From Lentzea sp. NBRC 102530 (GTDB taxonomy: Bacteria; Actinomycetota; Actinomycetes; Mycobacteriales; Pseudonocardiaceae), in contig NZ_BSTF01000022.1 in assembly GCF_030269365.1 (NCBI RefSeq), positions 1-64,000 on the forward strand: DNA of 64,000 bases, read 5' to 3'. Positions 62,578 to 64,000 of this stretch are shown piece after piece. The notes under the pieces were generated by a model. The model did no database searches, was not told the DNA's origin, and saw only the letters and a list, made by a program, of their open reading frames with translations. A program made the position numbers and the translations under genes. Position 1 is the first letter of the stretch. The number at the start of each line of letters is the position of its first letter.

Positions 62578-64000
62578 GACAGCTCCTCCGCGGTGAGGTA
62601 CTTCTCCAGCTCGGTGCGCTCGAACAGGTCGAGCAGGTCGGACCGGATGGGGATCTGCGGCTTCTCCTCGACGCGGACGCCCTCGTCGGAAGTGGTGCAC
62701 ACCAACAGCTTCCGGCGCCACTCCGCGTCCATCACGGGGTGGTCGTCGCGGGTGTGCCCGCCGCGCGACTCGGTGCGCAGCAACGCGGCCTTCGCCACGC
62801 ACTCCGACACCAGCAGCATGTTGCGCAGGTCGAGCGCGAGGTGCCAGCCGGGGTTGAACTGCTGGTGGCCCTCGACGGTGAGCGACCGGGCGCGTTCCTT
62901 GAGCTTCTCCAGCCGCTGCAACGCCTCCTCCATCTCGCCGGCGCGGCGGATGATGCCGACGAGGTCGTTCATCGACTGCTGCAGTTCCATGTGCAGCGTG
63001 TACGGGTTCTCGCCGCCCTCCTCCTGGAACGGCTTGAGCGCCGTGGCCCTGGCCTCGGTGACGGTGTCCTCCGGGACGACCGGCCGGTCGCCGAGCGCTC
63101 GCACGTACTCCGCCGCTCCGGCACCCGCGCGGCGTCCGAAGACGAGCAGGTCCGACAGCGAGTTGCCGCCGAGGCGGTTGGAGCCGTGCATGCCGCCGGA
63201 GACCTCACCGGCCGCGAAGAGGCCTGGCACGGAGGAGGATCCGGTGTCCGGGTCGACCTCGACGCCGCCCATGACGTAGTGGCACGTCGGCCCCACCTCC
63301 ATGGGCTGCGCGGTGATGTCCACATCGGCCAGTTCCTTGAACTGGTGGTGCATGGACGGCAGCCGGCGCCGGATCTCCTCGGCGGGCAGCCGCGTCGAGA
63401 CGTCGAGGAAGACGCCGCCGTGGGGTGAGCCGCGCCCGGCCTTGACCTCGGAGTTGATCGCGCGGGCGACCTCGTCGCGGGGCAGCAGTTCCGGTGGGCG
63501 CCGGTTGTTCGCCTGGTCGGCGTACCAGCGGTCGGCTTCCGCCTCGTTGTCGGCGTACTTGTCCTTGAACACCTCGGGGATGTAGTCGAACATGAACCGC
63601 TTGCCGTCGGAGTTGCGCAGCACGCCACCGTCACCGCGCACGGACTCGGTGACGAGGATGCCCTTGACCGACGGCGGCCAGACCATGCCCGTGGGGTGGA
63701 ACTGGATGAACTCCATGTTGATCAGCGAGGCCCCGGCGCGCATCGCGAGCGCGTGCCCGTCCCCGGTGTACTCCCAGGAGTTCGACGTGACCTTGAACGA
63801 CTTGCCGATGCCGCCGGTCGCGAGGATCACCGCCGGTGCCTCGAAGAGCACGAACCGGCCGGACTCGCGCCAGTAGCCGAACGCGCCGGAGATCCGGTCG
63901 CCGTCCTTCGCGAGTTCGGTGACGGTGAACTCCTGGAAGACGCGCAGGCGTTCCTCGTAGTCGCCGAACTCCTTGAAGTCGTCCTGCTGCAACGACACGA
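62574..64000 (-). CDS. sdhA: Succinate dehydrogenase/fumarate reductase flavoprotein subunit (5' end outside window)
   Basis: The last 475 residues or so of the FAD subunit. Visible are the succinate-site region MEFIQFHPTGMVWP, the catalytic Arg region RLPAEEIRRRLPSMHHQFKE, GGVEVDPDTGSSSVPGLFAA (FAD-binding) and SNRLGGNSLSDLLVFGRRAG. The N-terminal FAD Rossmann motif is outside. It oxidizes succinate to fumarate and hands electrons to SdhB, encoded directly downstream with a 4-bp overlap. The anchor gene should lie upstream, beyond 64 kb. Confidence 0.93.
   Translation of the reverse strand, partial: VSLQQDDFKEFGDYEERLRVFQEFTVTELAKDGDRISGAFGYWRESGRFVLFEAPAVILATGGIGKSFKVTSNSWEYTGDGHALAMRAGASLINMEFIQFHPTGMVWPPSVKGILVTESVRGDGGVLRNSDGKRFMFDYIPEVFKDKYADNEAEADRWYADQANNRRPPELLPRDEVARAINSEVKAGRGSPHGGVFLDVSTRLPAEEIRRRLPSMHHQFKELADVDITAQPMEVGPTCHYVMGGVEVDPDTGSSSVPGLFAAGEVSGGMHGSNRLGGNSLSDLLVFGRRAGAGAAEYVRALGDRPVVPEDTVTEARATALKPFQEEGGENPYTLHMELQQSMNDLVGIIRRAGEMEEALQRLEKLKERARSLTVEGHQQFNPGWHLALDLRNMLLVSECVAKAALLRTESRGGHTRDDHPVMDAEWRRKLLVCTTSDEGVRVEEKPQIPIRSDLLDLFERTELEKYLTAEELS

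Overview
The window is high-GC actinobacterial chromosome, most likely from the Pseudonocardiales (Lentzea/Saccharothrix/Amycolatopsis-like). This is inferred from codon usage, GTG/TTG starts, leaderless genes, DtxR/IdeR, class II (B12) ribonucleotide reductase, an actinobacterial LexA with TCGAAC-N4-GTTCGA SOS boxes, DUF4192, DUF349, HelR-like and GluABCD genes. No rRNA, tRNA, CRISPR array or prophage was seen. The only mobile DNA is a transposase tail at the left edge.

Layout. 0-2.4 kb: end of an insertion sequence, a small hypothetical gene, a DasR-like GntR regulator and an orphan glutamate-type binding lipoprotein. 2.6-6.4 kb: a GNAT/acyl-CoA-synthetase-like lysine acetyltransferase directly behind an AcuC-type deacetylase, so writer and eraser of protein acetylation sit in one operon. 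6.5-12.9 kb: lipoprotein, sulfurtransferase, then ideR-galK-galE-S9 peptidase in one tight run. 12.9-19.3 kb: DUF4192 protein, secreted Xaa-Pro peptidase, adenosine/aminodeoxyfutalosine deaminase-type enzyme with cutA, and a HelR-like RNA polymerase recycling ATPase. 19.6-28.5 kb: mixed metabolism and small regulators (GH4 glycosidase, lspA, endonuclease V, DUF3500, ArsR+SRPBCC pair, MBL hydrolase, CBS protein), a 53-aa gene with its own Shine-Dalgarno and terminator, and surface/membrane proteins. 28.5-34.6 kb: EcsC protein, a rifampin-phosphotransferase-like enzyme, ADP-ribosylglycohydrolase, LysR regulator, an unknown gene and a degenerate HNH protein.

34.7-50.7 kb is the conserved actinobacterial DNA-metabolism and tRNA-modification block: nrdJ, nrdR, a short SOS-controlled membrane gene, lexA, hflX, dapF, miaA, a dioxygenase-fold protein, DUF349, a membrane protein and miaB, with a wHTH/MFS/SMP-30 cassette inserted. 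NrdR links dNTP supply, and LexA the SOS response, to the two divergent units around 38 kb. 50.8-64 kb: TAXI binding lipoprotein, an HTH regulator divergent from an M23 peptidase, a two-component system, the gluABCD glutamate importer, an orphan NarL-type regulator, two small secreted proteins and an sdhAB pair cut by the right edge.

The most useful second looks are: the SOS-regulated membrane gene, which occupies the ChiZ/DivS position but has no LysM domain; the paired NrdR-like boxes; the acetylation writer/eraser operon with a dead synthetase domain; the inverted repeats in front of the HelR gene together with the RPH-like gene 10 kb away; the 53-aa gene; and an AT-rich 15-mer present both in the lexA terminator and inside a coding sequence through a rare ATA codon. 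I did not find a convincing wholly new multi-gene defence or mobile system.
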